Shown: positions 7,686 to 16,693 of the stretch, piece by piece
Numbering within the stretch: position 1 is the stretch's first letter
Layout of the letters: each line of letters opens with the position of its first letter
NCBI GenBank assembly: GCA_013288235.1
Contig: JABDCF010000024.1
Coordinates: forward strand, 1-41,624
From: Bacteroidota bacterium
Lineage (GTDB): Bacteria; Bacteroidota; Bacteroidia; Sphingobacteriales; Sphingobacteriaceae
Length of the DNA stretch: 41,624 bases
Direction of reading: 5' to 3'
The notes under the pieces: model-generated
Database searches by the model: none
What the model saw: only the letters and a program-made list of their open reading frames with translations
What the model was told of the DNA's origin: nothing
Position numbers and translations under genes: made by a program

Positions 7686-7802
7686 ATGGCTTACACTTTA
7701 CTTATTGCCCAGGCTTATGGCGCAGCGCTAACCACGATGGCGGCATTTGCCTGGACTATAAATAAATACAGATGCCATCCGGAAAACTGGTTTTTTGGAT
7801 AG
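7686..7802 (+). CDS. Possible small membrane protein or gene remnant
   Basis: ATG 7686 opens 38 codons with a hydrophobic, alanine-rich first half (LLIAQAYGAALTTMAAFAW) and a polar end (KYRCHPENWFFG). The frame is open a further ~25 codons upstream to a TAG near 7612 without another ATG. No convincing ribosome-binding site precedes the ATG. It could be a small single-pass protein or the tail of a lost gene. Confidence 0.25.
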   Translation: MAYTLLIAQAYGAALTTMAAFAWTINKYRCHPENWFFG

Positions 7803-7900
7803 CAGCATAATTTTTTCTCGAAATCAAATATTAAATCCTTCCTTTTTTTAAGTATAAAAGAAGTAGGAAAGTCACAGGAAAGTATAAATTGAAATACCGG

Positions 7901-7932
7901 TATAGTATTTAACTATCATGTATATAACTTTG
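7901..7932 (+). promoter_or_regulatory. Promoter with spacer operator, barrel protein gene
   Basis: -7 TAACTTTG at 7925-7932; operator TTAACTATCAT at 7909-7919, again 5 nt from the -7 element. The -33 position reads TATA, as in the copy at 9697-9730. The upstream ATG at 7918 lies inside this promoter, which shows that the real start of the next gene is the ATG at 7975. Confidence 0.7.
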
Positions 7933-7974
7933 TTTTGTGTTTATATGAACACAGACAATTTAATCTATAAGGTC

Positions 7975-8571
7975 ATGAAAACTACATTCAAAATTTCAGC
8001 AATTCTTTTAGCTTTTACAGCGCTTACCTATACTGCAAAAGCACAAACTTCGGTACCTGCAACCACCTCCGGCTCAGGTGACTCGAAGGCGGTTCGTTTT
8101 AGCATTGGGGTTGACGGGGGAATACCTACTGGTAAATTATCTGATTCCTATAATTTCAGTATTGGCGGTTCCTTACAGGCAGATATTCCTGTTGTACCCA
8201 ACTTATTTGTAACTATTAACGCGGGTTATAACAGCATCCAGGGGAAAAATAATGTTAATATCAACGGAGCAAATTTTAGCCCGGCAAACATTCAATTATT
8301 GCCTGCCAAAGCCGGTTTAAAATATTTCCTTGTTCCTGATTTTTATATACAGGGCGAAGCCGGCGCCGCATTTTTATTGAACAAGTCGGATTTGAACGAT
8401 GATAAATCAGCCGCTTTTATATATGCTCCTCAAATTGGTTACCAGTTTCATGTTGGCGGCAATAGCTATATTGATGCAGGTGTTCGTTATGAAGCCAGTA
8501 CAAAATTCAATAGCCAGGTCTCTGATAGTAAAGTTAATTTCTTCGGCCTGCGTGTAGCTTATGGTTTTTAA
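7975..8571 (+). CDS. Outer-membrane beta-barrel protein
   Basis: 198 residues from ATG 7975. An earlier in-frame ATG at 7918 was rejected because it lies in the promoter and its extension precedes a clear signal peptide (MKTTFKISAILLAFTALTYT, then AKAQTS as cleavage region). The mature part alternates polar and hydrophobic residues, is rich in glycine and aromatics, and ends VNFFGLRVAYGF with a terminal phenylalanine, typical of small eight-stranded barrels of the OMP_b-brl type. It sits in the outer membrane; its role is unknown. It is driven by the shared operator-promoter, so it is probably induced together with the exporters. A hairpin terminator follows at 8603. Confidence 0.85.
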   Translation: MKTTFKISAILLAFTALTYTAKAQTSVPATTSGSGDSKAVRFSIGVDGGIPTGKLSDSYNFSIGGSLQADIPVVPNLFVTINAGYNSIQGKNNVNINGANFSPANIQLLPAKAGLKYFLVPDFYIQGEAGAAFLLNKSDLNDDKSAAFIYAPQIGYQFHVGGNSYIDAGVRYEASTKFNSQVSDSKVNFFGLRVAYGF

Positions 8572-8602
8572 CAAACGGTTTTAACAAACCATTATTGATG
8601 AT

Positions 8603-8631
8603 GAAAAGAGGGGGCCCCGTGTCCCCTTTTT
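8603..8631 (+). terminator. Rho-independent terminator of the barrel gene
   Basis: AAAAGAGGGG and CCCCTTTTT arms enclose a short GC-rich loop, ending in a T-run, about 30 nt after the stop codon at 8571. Confidence 0.65.
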
Positions 8632-8738
8632 ACGATCCGTATTACCTCTTCATTTTTGTCAAATCAGGGCGTGTTCATGTTCTTAAAATTCCGGTAAAGT
8701 AAAATTAATATTTGTTGCCCGCTTTTAACCTAACTAAA

Positions 8739-9599
8739 ATGAAACGATTAGTTATAGCACAAAACATTACTCAGCATGAGTATAAATCACTGGATAAATA
8801 TCTCAATGAGATCAGTAAAATACCGTTGCTATCACCAGAGGAGGAAGTGCAGCTTGCGGTAAAGATCAGGGAAGGGGACCAACAATCCTTAGAACGCTTA
8901 ACCCGGGCAAACCTGAGGTTCGTCGTATCCGTAGCGAAGCAATATCAACAACAAGGCCTTACCTTAGGTGACCTGATCAATGAAGGAAATATGGGTCTCA
9001 TGGTAGCCGCTAAACGTTATGATGAAACATCGGGGTTCAAATTTATTTCATACGCTGTATGGTGGATACGGGAGTCTATCATAATGGCAATAGCAGAACA
9101 TTCCCGTTTAGTACGCCTGCCTTACGGTCAGATAACCCTGTTAAGAAAAATCAATAAAGCCATTGCCAAATTGGAGCAGGATTATGGGCGCAGCGCATCG
9201 GCTGAAGAACTGTCCGGATTTCTTGAACTACCTGTCGTGAAGGTTGTTGAACTGTTAAACAAATCAGGGCGTGATATTTCCATTGATGAACCTCTGGGCC
9301 AAAACGAAGAGCTGACATTGCTAAATGTCCTAAAAAATGAAGAACCGGCTACCGATCAGTCCGTTATTAATGATTCTATTAAGCAGGAAATTAAATATTC
9401 CTTAAAAGTATTAAATAAACGTGAGCGTGAATTGATCATTCTGTATTTTGGCTTAGGGGCATTTTTTCCGCTTTCCCTGGAAGAAATTGGTAAAAGGTTC
9501 AGTATTACGATTACACATGTTCGCAGGCTAAAAGATAAAGCCTTAATCGAGCTTCGCAAGGCTCCCAATGCCCCTGTTTTAATGTCCTGTATATTGTAG
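8739..9599 (+). CDS. RpoD-like sigma-70 factor, divergent paralogue
   Basis: 286 residues from ATG 8739; an upstream TTG at 8712 would add nine residues but is less likely. It has the compact layout of Bacteroidota primary sigma factors: region 1.2 (LDKYLNEISKIPLLSPEEE), region 2 (ANLRFVVSVAKQYQ, DLINEGNMGLMVAAKRYD, FKFISYAVWWIRESI), region 3 and region 4. The usual region 4.2 helix reads TRERVRQIKEKA in the primary factor (from general knowledge); here it is TITHVRRLKDKALIELRKA and the tail is different (NAPVLMSCIL). Loss of the conserved RERVRQI should change -33 box contact. It is therefore probably a secondary sigma factor directing a subset of promoters rather than the housekeeping one. 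Its monocistronic position amid the efflux regulon suggests a local role, which is inference. Confidence 0.88.
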   Translation: MKRLVIAQNITQHEYKSLDKYLNEISKIPLLSPEEEVQLAVKIREGDQQSLERLTRANLRFVVSVAKQYQQQGLTLGDLINEGNMGLMVAAKRYDETSGFKFISYAVWWIRESIIMAIAEHSRLVRLPYGQITLLRKINKAIAKLEQDYGRSASAEELSGFLELPVVKVVELLNKSGRDISIDEPLGQNEELTLLNVLKNEEPATDQSVINDSIKQEIKYSLKVLNKRERELIILYFGLGAFFPLSLEEIGKRFSITITHVRRLKDKALIELRKAPNAPVLMSCIL

Positions 9600-9696
9600 C
9601 TGCAATTTGCGGTTCCTTTCTGAATGCCGATAGAATGAATTTCAGAAGAATACCCTTGTACTCCTTTCCATAATTTGAAAGTCACAATTTAAATAT

Positions 9697-9730
9697 AGTA
9701 TAGTAATTAACTATCAAGTATATAACTTTA
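9697..9730 (+). promoter_or_regulatory. Promoter with spacer operator, DUF5686-ndh operon
   Basis: -7 TAACTTTA at 9723-9730; operator TTAACTATCAA at 9707-9717, 5 nt upstream. About 30 nt here match the promoter of the barrel gene nearly base for base (TATAGTA, operator, GTATA, -7). The coding start is 110 nt downstream, an unusually long leader. Confidence 0.7.
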
Positions 9731-9840
9731 CATTTTAAAAGGGTAACTCATCACGAAATTCACAACTTACTTAATGAGTATGAATTGGGTACCGCCATAG
9801 GTTTTTATTAATACTAATAGCCAGGAATATCCTTAAAAAA

Positions 9841-12405
9841 ATGAAATTTAAAACCCATCGATATAGTAGAGCCGCATTTTTCCTGGTATTTCTTATACTT
9901 AGCCGGCTTCCTGACTATGCACAAGGCACGGTCATAAAAGGGGAAGTTAAAGATGCCAAAACTAAAGCGGCGCTTCCTTTTGTTACCGTGGCAATACCAG
10001 GTAGCTCGCAGGGTGTTAATACGGATAATAACGGACGGTACAGTATAACCATAACCGGCACCTATACCCAGATTAAAGCGTCCTTTGTAGGCTATAATTC
10101 TGTCATAAAGAATATTATTCCCGGAAGGGAACAAACCATTGATTTTGCCTTAACAGCCGATAATACCTTATTAAATGAAGTAGTTGTCCGGTCAGGAAAG
10201 AAAAAGAAATATACCAATAAAGATAACCCGGCCGTTGAGCTGATCCGCACGGTTATAGCCCACAAAAAGAGTAACCGTTTGGAAAGCTATGATTATTCGG
10301 AATATAAGCAATATGAAAAAATGGTTATCTCCCTGAGTGACCTTTCGGATAACTTTAAAAACAAACGAATTTTTAAGAATTACCAGTTTTTATTCCAGCA
10401 ACAGGATTCCACGGCTATGGGCGGAAAGAACCTGTTGCCTTTGTATATGGATGAAAAGCTTTCTGAAAATTACTACCGGAAAAATCCTTACACCAGAAAG
10501 CAGATTATTACTGCCGACAAGCAGGTGAAATACGACGAAAACTTTGTAGATAATGCAGGCTTGAACACGTACTTTAACCGCATGTACCAGGATATTGATA
10601 TTTATGATAATAATGTCACGATGCTGAGTAACCAGATATTGAGCCCAATTGCTGATAATGCCCCTACCTTTTATAAGTTTTTTATTACGGATACGATCAA
10701 GGATCAAACACCGCAACTGATTGAACTGAGCTTTACGCCGCGAAGCCAGACCGACCTTTTATTTGAAGGAAGAATTTACATTACCATGGACGGCAACTAT
10801 GCCGTAGAAAATGCAGTATTAACAGTAAACAAACACATTAACCTAAATTTTGTCAGGCAAATGCAGGCATTCCTTGGATTTGAAAAAAACCCGGACGGCA
10901 AATATCACCTGAGCAGCAGTGACCTTAAAATAGATTTCGGGTTAAATAAAAACAAAGGCGGCGGGATTTATGGTGAACGTGAAGTAACGGTAAAAGATTT
11001 TGTTATTGACCGCCCACGTAGTAAAACAACCTACGAGGGGCCGGCTATCGCAACCGCTCCGAATGCAGATGAAAAAAATGATGATTTTTGGCAATCAAAC
11101 CGCCTTGACACACTCACCAAGGCGCAGGCAGATATTTATAAGAATGTGGACAGCCTGCAAACCATCCCTTCCTTTAAACGAACAATGGATTTGGTCACAC
11201 TGCTTTTGGCCGGTTACAAGAACTTTGGCTGGTTTGAGATGGGGCCAACCAATTCGTTTTACAGTTTTAACCCGGTCGAGGGTTTCAGGTTACGCCTTGG
11301 CGGCAGGACCACCCCTACATTGAGCAAACGTTATTATTTTGAAACTTATGGCGCTTACGGGTTCAAAGACGATAAATTCAAATATTTTTTAAGCGGTACC
11401 TATTCCCTGAATGACAAATCCATTTACAAATTCCCGCAGGAATATTTGAGGGCAAGCTTTCAGCGGGATACCAAGATCCCCGGCCAGGAATTGCAGTTTG
11501 TGCAAGAAGATAATTTTTTACTTTCCTTTAAGCGCGGCGACAATGATATGTGGCTTTACAATGATATCTTCCGGCTTGATTATGTTCGGGAGTTTGAAAG
11601 CCATTTTTCCTATAAGTTCGAATATAAGAACTGGGATCAAAACCCGGCAGGCGCCCTCTATTTCGGCGACTTTTTAAATGGGAAACCCAATACGGTAAAT
11701 GATATCAGGACATCTGAATTGTCACTTGAGCTTAGATATGCCCCCTACGAAAAATATTACCAGGGCAAGCTTTATCGTACCCCAATCCCGGACAAATATC
11801 CAATTTTCACACTGCGTTATAATCAGGGTATCAAAGATTTCCTTGGCGGAGATTATAACTACCAGAACATTACCGCCAATGTTTATAAGCGGTTTTATCT
11901 ATCACAGCTAGGTTATACCGATGTAACCGTTGAAGGAAGCAATATTTTCGGGCAAATTCCATTTCCACTATTGGACATTGCCAGGGCAAACCAGAGTTAC
12001 GCGTTCCAGTTCCAATCCTATAACCTGATGAACTTTCTTGAATTTGTAAGCGATCATTATGCCAGCATCAATATCGACCACAGTTTCAACGGATTCTTTT
12101 TTAACAAGATCCCATTATTACAAAGGCTCAAGTGGCGCGAAGTGATTGATTTTAAAGGTCTATGGGGGGGCCTAAGGGATCAAAATAACCCGGCTGACCA
12201 TTCGGGATTGTTACGTTTCCCATCTGATGGATTAGGTGCGCCAACAACCTATACTTTAAACGGCATACCCTATATAGAGGGAAGCGTGGGTATTTCAAAT
12301 ATTTTCAAGTTACTGCGGGTAGATTATGTCAGGCGCTTTACCTACCTGGATCATCCTGGTATTGCCAGGTCCGGGGTCAGATTTTTCTTGAAGTTTGACT
12401 TCTAA
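9841..12405 (+). CDS. DUF5686 outer-membrane protein with carboxypeptidase-like regulatory domain
   Basis: 854 residues. A signal peptide covers about residues 1-28 (FFLVFLILS, cleavage near DYAQG). Residues ~30-110 form a carboxypeptidase-D regulatory-like beta sandwich (KGEVKDAKTKAALPFVTVAI, NTDNNGRYSI, FVGYNSV). The rest matches the DUF5686 family: an N-terminal helical part (NPAVELIRTVIAHKKSN), a central domain, and a C-terminal beta barrel that ends FLKFDF with a terminal phenylalanine. Such proteins are outer-membrane proteins of Bacteroidota with no firmly known function; they resemble TonB-receptor relatives without the plug. The next gene follows after 29 nt and is probably cotranscribed. 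Control by the shared operator-promoter links it to the exporters. Confidence 0.88.
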   Translation: MKFKTHRYSRAAFFLVFLILSRLPDYAQGTVIKGEVKDAKTKAALPFVTVAIPGSSQGVNTDNNGRYSITITGTYTQIKASFVGYNSVIKNIIPGREQTIDFALTADNTLLNEVVVRSGKKKKYTNKDNPAVELIRTVIAHKKSNRLESYDYSEYKQYEKMVISLSDLSDNFKNKRIFKNYQFLFQQQDSTAMGGKNLLPLYMDEKLSENYYRKNPYTRKQIITADKQVKYDENFVDNAGLNTYFNRMYQDIDIYDNNVTMLSNQILSPIADNAPTFYKFFITDTIKDQTPQLIELSFTPRSQTDLLFEGRIYITMDGNYAVENAVLTVNKHINLNFVRQMQAFLGFEKNPDGKYHLSSSDLKIDFGLNKNKGGGIYGEREVTVKDFVIDRPRSKTTYEGPAIATAPNADEKNDDFWQSNRLDTLTKAQADIYKNVDSLQTIPSFKRTMDLVTLLLAGYKNFGWFEMGPTNSFYSFNPVEGFRLRLGGRTTPTLSKRYYFETYGAYGFKDDKFKYFLSGTYSLNDKSIYKFPQEYLRASFQRDTKIPGQELQFVQEDNFLLSFKRGDNDMWLYNDIFRLDYVREFESHFSYKFEYKNWDQNPAGALYFGDFLNGKPNTVNDIRTSELSLELRYAPYEKYYQGKLYRTPIPDKYPIFTLRYNQGIKDFLGGDYNYQNITANVYKRFYLSQLGYTDVTVEGSNIFGQIPFPLLDIARANQSYAFQFQSYNLMNFLEFVSDHYASINIDHSFNGFFFNKIPLLQRLKWREVIDFKGLWGGLRDQNNPADHSGLLRFPSDGLGAPTTYTLNGIPYIEGSVGISNIFKLLRVDYVRRFTYLDHPGIARSGVRFFLKFDF

Positions 12406-12434
12406 GAACCATAGTTTGTCATTAAAATAAAAAC

Positions 12435-13739
12435 ATGAAACTTATTATTATCGGAGGTGGGTTTGCTGGTTTAAAGCTGGCCCGTGAATTGAATAATATA
12501 GCGGGTATAGATATCCTGCTGTTGGATAAATTCACATTTCATCAATTTCAGCCTTTATTTTACCAGGTGGCCACGGCGAGTATTGAGGCCACTAACACAT
12601 CATTCCCACTGCGTAAAATATTCCATCATAGTAAAAACGTGCGGATAAGGATAACCGAAGTACTGGAAATCATTCCGGAGAAAAATATGGTGATTACCGA
12701 CAATTCCGAATATCCGTATGACCGGCTCATTATAGCAACCGGTACGGAAACCAATTTTTTCGGGAACCGGCAAATCAAATCGCTGGCCTTTCCGATGAAG
12801 TCTACCCTTGAAGCGCTTAGACTAATGAACAGGATCATTAATAATTTTGAAGACGCACTGGATCTAACAAATAGCGCTGATGAAGAAAAGATCATGAGTA
12901 TCGCAATTGTAGGTGCAGGCCCTACAGGGGTCGAGCTTGCCGGCGCATTAGCCGAAATGAAAAAGAACATACTTCCCAATGATTATCCTGATCTTAACCT
13001 AAGCCTGATGAATATTTATCTGCTTGACCATAGCAGAAGGCCACTGGCAGCGATGAGTGAAAGATCGGGTCATGACGCCAAAAACTACCTGGAAGAAATG
13101 GGCGTAATATTAAAGCTTGGTATCGGTGTACTGGAATTTAACGGCCATGAGTTGCTTTTGGATGATGGTAGTCTGCTGCATGTAAAAACAGTGATCTGGG
13201 CGGCAGGGGTTAAGGGGGCGCTGCCAAAAGGAATAGGATTGGAAAGTATGGCAAGGGGAAACCGCATCAAGGTTGACCGGTTTAACAAAGTTCTAAAATA
13301 CTGGAATATATACGCCATTGGTGATATTGCGTATATGGAGACGCCGCTTTATCCAGCTGGTCATCCCCAGTTGGCCAGTGTCGCCGGCAACCAGGCAAAG
13401 CACCTGGCGAAAAATATTAAACGCCTGATGAACAATCATCCGGTAATCCCTTTCGAATATGTTAGTCGCGGGGTCATGGCAACAATTGGCAAACGTAAAG
13501 CGGTCGTTGATCTTACCAATCCTAAAATGCACATAAAAGGAAGATTAGCGTGGCTGATCTGGATGTTTCTGCATCTTTTTTTGATACTGGGGGTTAAAAA
13601 CAAGGTACAGCTTTTTATTAACTGGGTTTATAAATATTTTACCGCTGATCAAAGCCTGCGCCTGGCACAAAGGATAAAAGGACGCACAGAAGAGCTTGAA
13701 GACATTAAACCCCATAAAAACGGCATTCCATCAGTATAA
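12435..13739 (+). CDS. ndh: Type II NADH dehydrogenase (NAD(P)/FAD-dependent oxidoreductase)
   Basis: 434 residues, normal for NDH-2. The FAD-binding Rossmann motif is at the very N-terminus (IIIGGGFAGLKLARELN), followed by FHQFQPLFYQVATA, typical of NDH-2. The NAD-binding motif is IVGAGPTGVELAGALAEM at about residues 156-175, and the second FAD contact is IYAIGDIAYM at about residue 295. The C-terminal ~50 residues include a hydrophobic stretch (LAWLIWMFLHLFLILGVKNK) that would anchor the enzyme at the membrane. It oxidises NADH and reduces menaquinone without pumping protons. It is the second gene after the DUF5686 gene (29 nt apart). Cotranscription with an envelope protein under an efflux-type operator is unusual and may reflect a redox or quinone stress response. 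Confidence 0.9.
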   Translation: MKLIIIGGGFAGLKLARELNNIAGIDILLLDKFTFHQFQPLFYQVATASIEATNTSFPLRKIFHHSKNVRIRITEVLEIIPEKNMVITDNSEYPYDRLIIATGTETNFFGNRQIKSLAFPMKSTLEALRLMNRIINNFEDALDLTNSADEEKIMSIAIVGAGPTGVELAGALAEMKKNILPNDYPDLNLSLMNIYLLDHSRRPLAAMSERSGHDAKNYLEEMGVILKLGIGVLEFNGHELLLDDGSLLHVKTVIWAAGVKGALPKGIGLESMARGNRIKVDRFNKVLKYWNIYAIGDIAYMETPLYPAGHPQLASVAGNQAKHLAKNIKRLMNNHPVIPFEYVSRGVMATIGKRKAVVDLTNPKMHIKGRLAWLIWMFLHLFLILGVKNKVQLFINWVYKYFTADQSLRLAQRIKGRTEELEDIKPHKNGIPSV

Positions 13740-13823
13740 AGTGATAGCCTGGTATACTCCCGCCATTCAACTTATTTGCTGGCCGCAGATTAATTATCAT
13801 GGGAATGTATAAAAGTCATAGAC

Positions 13824-13867
13824 TTGATAGTCAATGTTTGTACTATTATATATTTTTTATAGATTTG
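13824..13867 (+). promoter_or_regulatory. Promoter with upstream operator, START gene
   Basis: Perfect inverted repeat TTGATAGTCAA at 13824-13834, directly followed by -33 TTTG (13837-13840), a 19-nt spacer and -7 TAGATTTG (13860-13867). The operator therefore lies upstream of the -33 box instead of in the spacer. The coding start is at 13932. Confidence 0.65.
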
Positions 13868-13931
13868 GCTTTAAATAACCTTAAAATTTAAGGTAGCAAT
13901 ATGCGGGACGCTTAAAAATTACTCCGATAAG

Positions 13932-14576
13932 ATGTATAAACTATTCATTATAGCATTTCTTTTGGTAATTAAGGCCCATGCTTTATTAGGGCAAGACGAA
14001 TGGAAATTAAAGACCGAAAAGGAAGGCATAAAGGTTTACGCTGAAGTTGTTCCGGACTCAAAAATTAAGGCCATAAAGGCTGTTGGCGAATATAATGCTA
14101 CAGCCTCAGAAATGGTTGCCCTGCTGATGGATATAAAGACATCGCCGGACTGGGTTTACCACGTTAAGTCCTGTAAAATGATTAACCAGGTATCACCTTC
14201 AGAATTATATTATTACCTGGAGATCAGTGTACCGTGGCCTGCAAGTAACCGGGATCTTGTAGTTCATTTAAAAGTTTCCCAAGACCCGGATACCAGGATA
14301 ATAACCATAGACGCGCCGGCTGTACCGGGGTTAGTGCCGGTAAAAAAAGGTATTGTCAGAATAGATGAATCTACAGGCAAATGGACGATTACGCCTTTAG
14401 GTACTGACCAAATCAGGGTTGAATATTTGGTGCACGTAAATCCGGGCGGTTCCGTGCCTTCATGGGTGGTTAATTTGTTTGCTACCGAGGGGCCATTAGA
14501 GATTTTTAAAAATATCAGGCTGGAACTACAAAAGAATGCCTATAAGAATACGGTACTTTCCTATCTTAAAAATTAG
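13932..14576 (+). CDS. Secreted START-domain (SRPBCC-fold) protein
   Basis: 214 residues. A signal peptide covers residues 1-20 (LFIIAFLLVIKAHALLGQ). The rest matches bacterial START-domain proteins: DEWKLKTEKEGIKVYAE at the start, MDIKTSPDWVYHVKSCKMI in the middle, SVPWPASNRDLVVHLKV, and a C-terminal helix (FKNIRLELQKNAYKNTVL). The fold makes a deep hydrophobic cavity for lipids or other apolar ligands, so a periplasmic lipid or drug binding or transport role is possible but unproven. It has its own promoter with the shared operator element, and lies just upstream of the TetR-TolC-HlyD operon, ~100 nt away. Confidence 0.85.
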   Translation: MYKLFIIAFLLVIKAHALLGQDEWKLKTEKEGIKVYAEVVPDSKIKAIKAVGEYNATASEMVALLMDIKTSPDWVYHVKSCKMINQVSPSELYYYLEISVPWPASNRDLVVHLKVSQDPDTRIITIDAPAVPGLVPVKKGIVRIDESTGKWTITPLGTDQIRVEYLVHVNPGGSVPSWVVNLFATEGPLEIFKNIRLELQKNAYKNTVLSYLKN

Positions 14577-14673
14577 CTGAAGAATACGATGAATAGGATG
14601 CAAATTTTAAAAAGTACGTGGCAGACAGTTAATCACACAAACCAGTTAGCTATTGCCATTGAGGAAGGAATAT

Positions 14674-15324
14674 ATGGATAAAGAAAGAATGGAAAAGAGG
14701 TACCATATCCTGGATGTTGCTGAAAGAATGTTTTCAGAGCTTGGATTTGAAGGTGCTTCGACAAGGACCATTGCCGGTGAAGCTGATGTAAACATTGCAA
14801 TGTTGCACTATTATTTTGGCTCAAAGGAAGGTTTGTTTTTAGCGATTTTTGAACGCAAGATATCCTCCTCAAAAAGCTTGCTGCAAAACATAAGCAACAG
14901 TGAAACACTCTCGGCATGGGATAAAATGGAAACCTTTATAAATAGTTATGCCGACAGGTTTATCGTCAACAGTTGGTTTCAAAAACTAATTAACCGGGAA
15001 ATTTCATCCGGTAAAAAATGGGGCCTTACAGACAAGCTCACAGAAACGATGATGGTGAACATTATGGAGGTTAAAAAATTATTGGATGAGGGTATAAAAA
15101 CAGGAGATTTTCACCCCTACGCCGACACTGAAATGGCAACGGCGATTATATTCGGTTTAAAAACCTTTGTGATAAATACGCCCCGGCTTTCTTCACTATT
15201 GTTTGGAAATGACATCACGGATGATAAGTTCCTGGTGGAGGAAGTCAGGCCAAGGTTAAAGACCTTTATAATAACATTGTTGAAAGCTTACTTAGTTAAA
15301 GATCATGATAACACAAATAAATAA
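14674..15324 (+). CDS. TetR/AcrR family regulator of the TolC-HlyD operon
   Basis: 216 residues from ATG 14674, preceded by a good ribosome-binding site (GAGGAAGGA at 14661-14669); a TTG seven codons upstream is an unlikely start. The N-terminal helix-turn-helix is GASTRTIAGEADVNIAMLHY followed by YFGSKEGLFLAIFE, a common pattern in TetR regulators adjacent to RND or HlyD efflux genes. The C-terminal domain is helical and typical in length. Its stop overlaps the start of the TolC gene by 20 nt, so the two are translationally coupled and the regulator is first gene of the operon. It presumably represses its own operon; no copy of the TTGACTATCAA operator was found upstream, so it probably reads a different site. 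Confidence 0.9.
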   Translation: MDKERMEKRYHILDVAERMFSELGFEGASTRTIAGEADVNIAMLHYYFGSKEGLFLAIFERKISSSKSLLQNISNSETLSAWDKMETFINSYADRFIVNSWFQKLINREISSGKKWGLTDKLTETMMVNIMEVKKLLDEGIKTGDFHPYADTEMATAIIFGLKTFVINTPRLSSLLFGNDITDDKFLVEEVRPRLKTFIITLLKAYLVKDHDNTNK

Positions 15325-16678
15325 ACCCGTTACCCGAAAGCTATTTAAAAAAATAGCACCGCCCTTTTACCGATTCGCTATTGCGTTAATGGCAATCAGT
15401 TTAATCATTAGTACAAACGCCATCGCACAGGAAAAAACACTTACGCTTGATGAAGCTGTTAAACTTGGAATTGAAAACAGCAAGGTCCTGAAACTTTCAC
15501 AAAGTAAAATAGACCTGGCGGTATCTCAATATAACCAGGCAAAGGATAAGGCATTGCCTACGGGAAGTGCAGGGTTGACTTTTGACCATGCTGAAACACC
15601 TGCTAATACACTGGCATTTGGGGGGTCAACAATTTCCATACCTAAAAACACGAACCTGTACTTAGGCACTTTATCACTGAATGAGGTCATTTTTGCAGGT
15701 GGCAAGTATAAGTATGCCCAGGAATCTACTAAACTGCTGACACAAGTTTCCAGATTAGACGCGGACAAGGATAAAGATCAGATTACCTATGATGTAATCA
15801 GTTCATTTTATAACCTGTATAAAGTACTGCAAAGTAAAAAAGTAGTCGCACAAAATTTGAGTTCTATTAATCAGCAGATTAAACAATCGGAACGGTTTTT
15901 TGAACAGGGACTCGTGACCAAAAATGATGTACTCCGATTTCAGTTACAATATGCCAATGTAGAATTAAATGGCATCGATCTGGAAAACAATAGAAAGATC
16001 ATCAATTTTAATCTCGATATTTTGCTTGGACTGCCGGAAACTACTCAAATTAGCATTAACCAGATCCGGGAAGCCGATCACCAGGTTAATTCTTTGAGTA
16101 GTTATATTGACACCGCAATGCTGAGCCGTCAAGAGGTTCAGCAATTGCAATTACAGTCAAAAGTGGCTGAAACCAATATAAAAAGCATCAGGGCGAATCA
16201 GCTTCCTACGCTTTCTGCCGCGGCCAGCGGTTACTACGTAGACATTGCTGCCAACCCATTACCTAAATCAGGCAATTACATTACCCCGGTAACGGTAGGT
16301 TTAACTTTTGGCTGGAATTTCTCATCGCTGTGGACAAACAAAAACAAAGTCGCTGAAGCAAAAATCCAGTATAACCAGGTCACGATCAACCAGGGGATCA
16401 CAGCTGACAATATCCGAAATGATGTTAACATGAGCTATGAAAACTATACCACGGCCTTAAATAAAATTAAACTGCTTCAAACTTCTATAGACCAGGCAGG
16501 TGAGAATGATAAAATACTCGAATCAAAATACAAAAGCAATATCGCGTCAGCGACAGACAGGGCAGATGCCGAAACCCTTTTATACCAGGCACAGATCAAC
16601 TTAGAGTTGGCTAAAGCTGACGCGGGACTTGCTTATTATACCTTACTAAAATCAACCGGAAAACTTAATAAACAATAA
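15305..16678 (+). CDS. TolC family outer-membrane efflux protein
   Basis: 457 residues. An N-terminal signal sequence with a long basic region precedes a hydrophobic stretch (FAIALMAISLIISTNAIAQ), with cleavage expected near residue 39. The mature protein begins KTLTLDEAVKLGIENSKVLK, the usual start of the OEP repeat, and contains two such repeats rich in long coiled-coil helices; the second ends in TLLYQAQINLELAKADAGLAYY-like helices. It forms a trimeric channel through the outer membrane. The start overlaps the TetR gene by 20 nt, and the HlyD gene follows 15 nt after its stop, so the three genes form one operon. Confidence 0.92.
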   Translation: MITQINKPVTRKLFKKIAPPFYRFAIALMAISLIISTNAIAQEKTLTLDEAVKLGIENSKVLKLSQSKIDLAVSQYNQAKDKALPTGSAGLTFDHAETPANTLAFGGSTISIPKNTNLYLGTLSLNEVIFAGGKYKYAQESTKLLTQVSRLDADKDKDQITYDVISSFYNLYKVLQSKKVVAQNLSSINQQIKQSERFFEQGLVTKNDVLRFQLQYANVELNGIDLENNRKIINFNLDILLGLPETTQISINQIREADHQVNSLSSYIDTAMLSRQEVQQLQLQSKVAETNIKSIRANQLPTLSAAASGYYVDIAANPLPKSGNYITPVTVGLTFGWNFSSLWTNKNKVAEAKIQYNQVTINQGITADNIRNDVNMSYENYTTALNKIKLLQTSIDQAGENDKILESKYKSNIASATDRADAETLLYQAQINLELAKADAGLAYYTLLKSTGKLNKQ

Positions 16679-16693
16679 AATAACGCCAAGACA

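Larger units (their letters stand above)
7133..7974. other. Long divergent intergenic region
   Basis: About 840 nt between the minus-strand TetR and the plus-strand barrel gene. It holds the two operator-promoters at 7279-7310 and 7901-7932. Between them the only coding hint is a weak 38-codon frame at 7686-7802. The remainder shows no clear structure. Confidence 0.5.

Noticed and set aside
7918..7974. Longer start for the barrel protein gene
   Set aside because: The ATG at 7918 overlaps the operator and precedes the -7 element, so it cannot be in the transcript. The ATG at 7975 begins a proper signal peptide.
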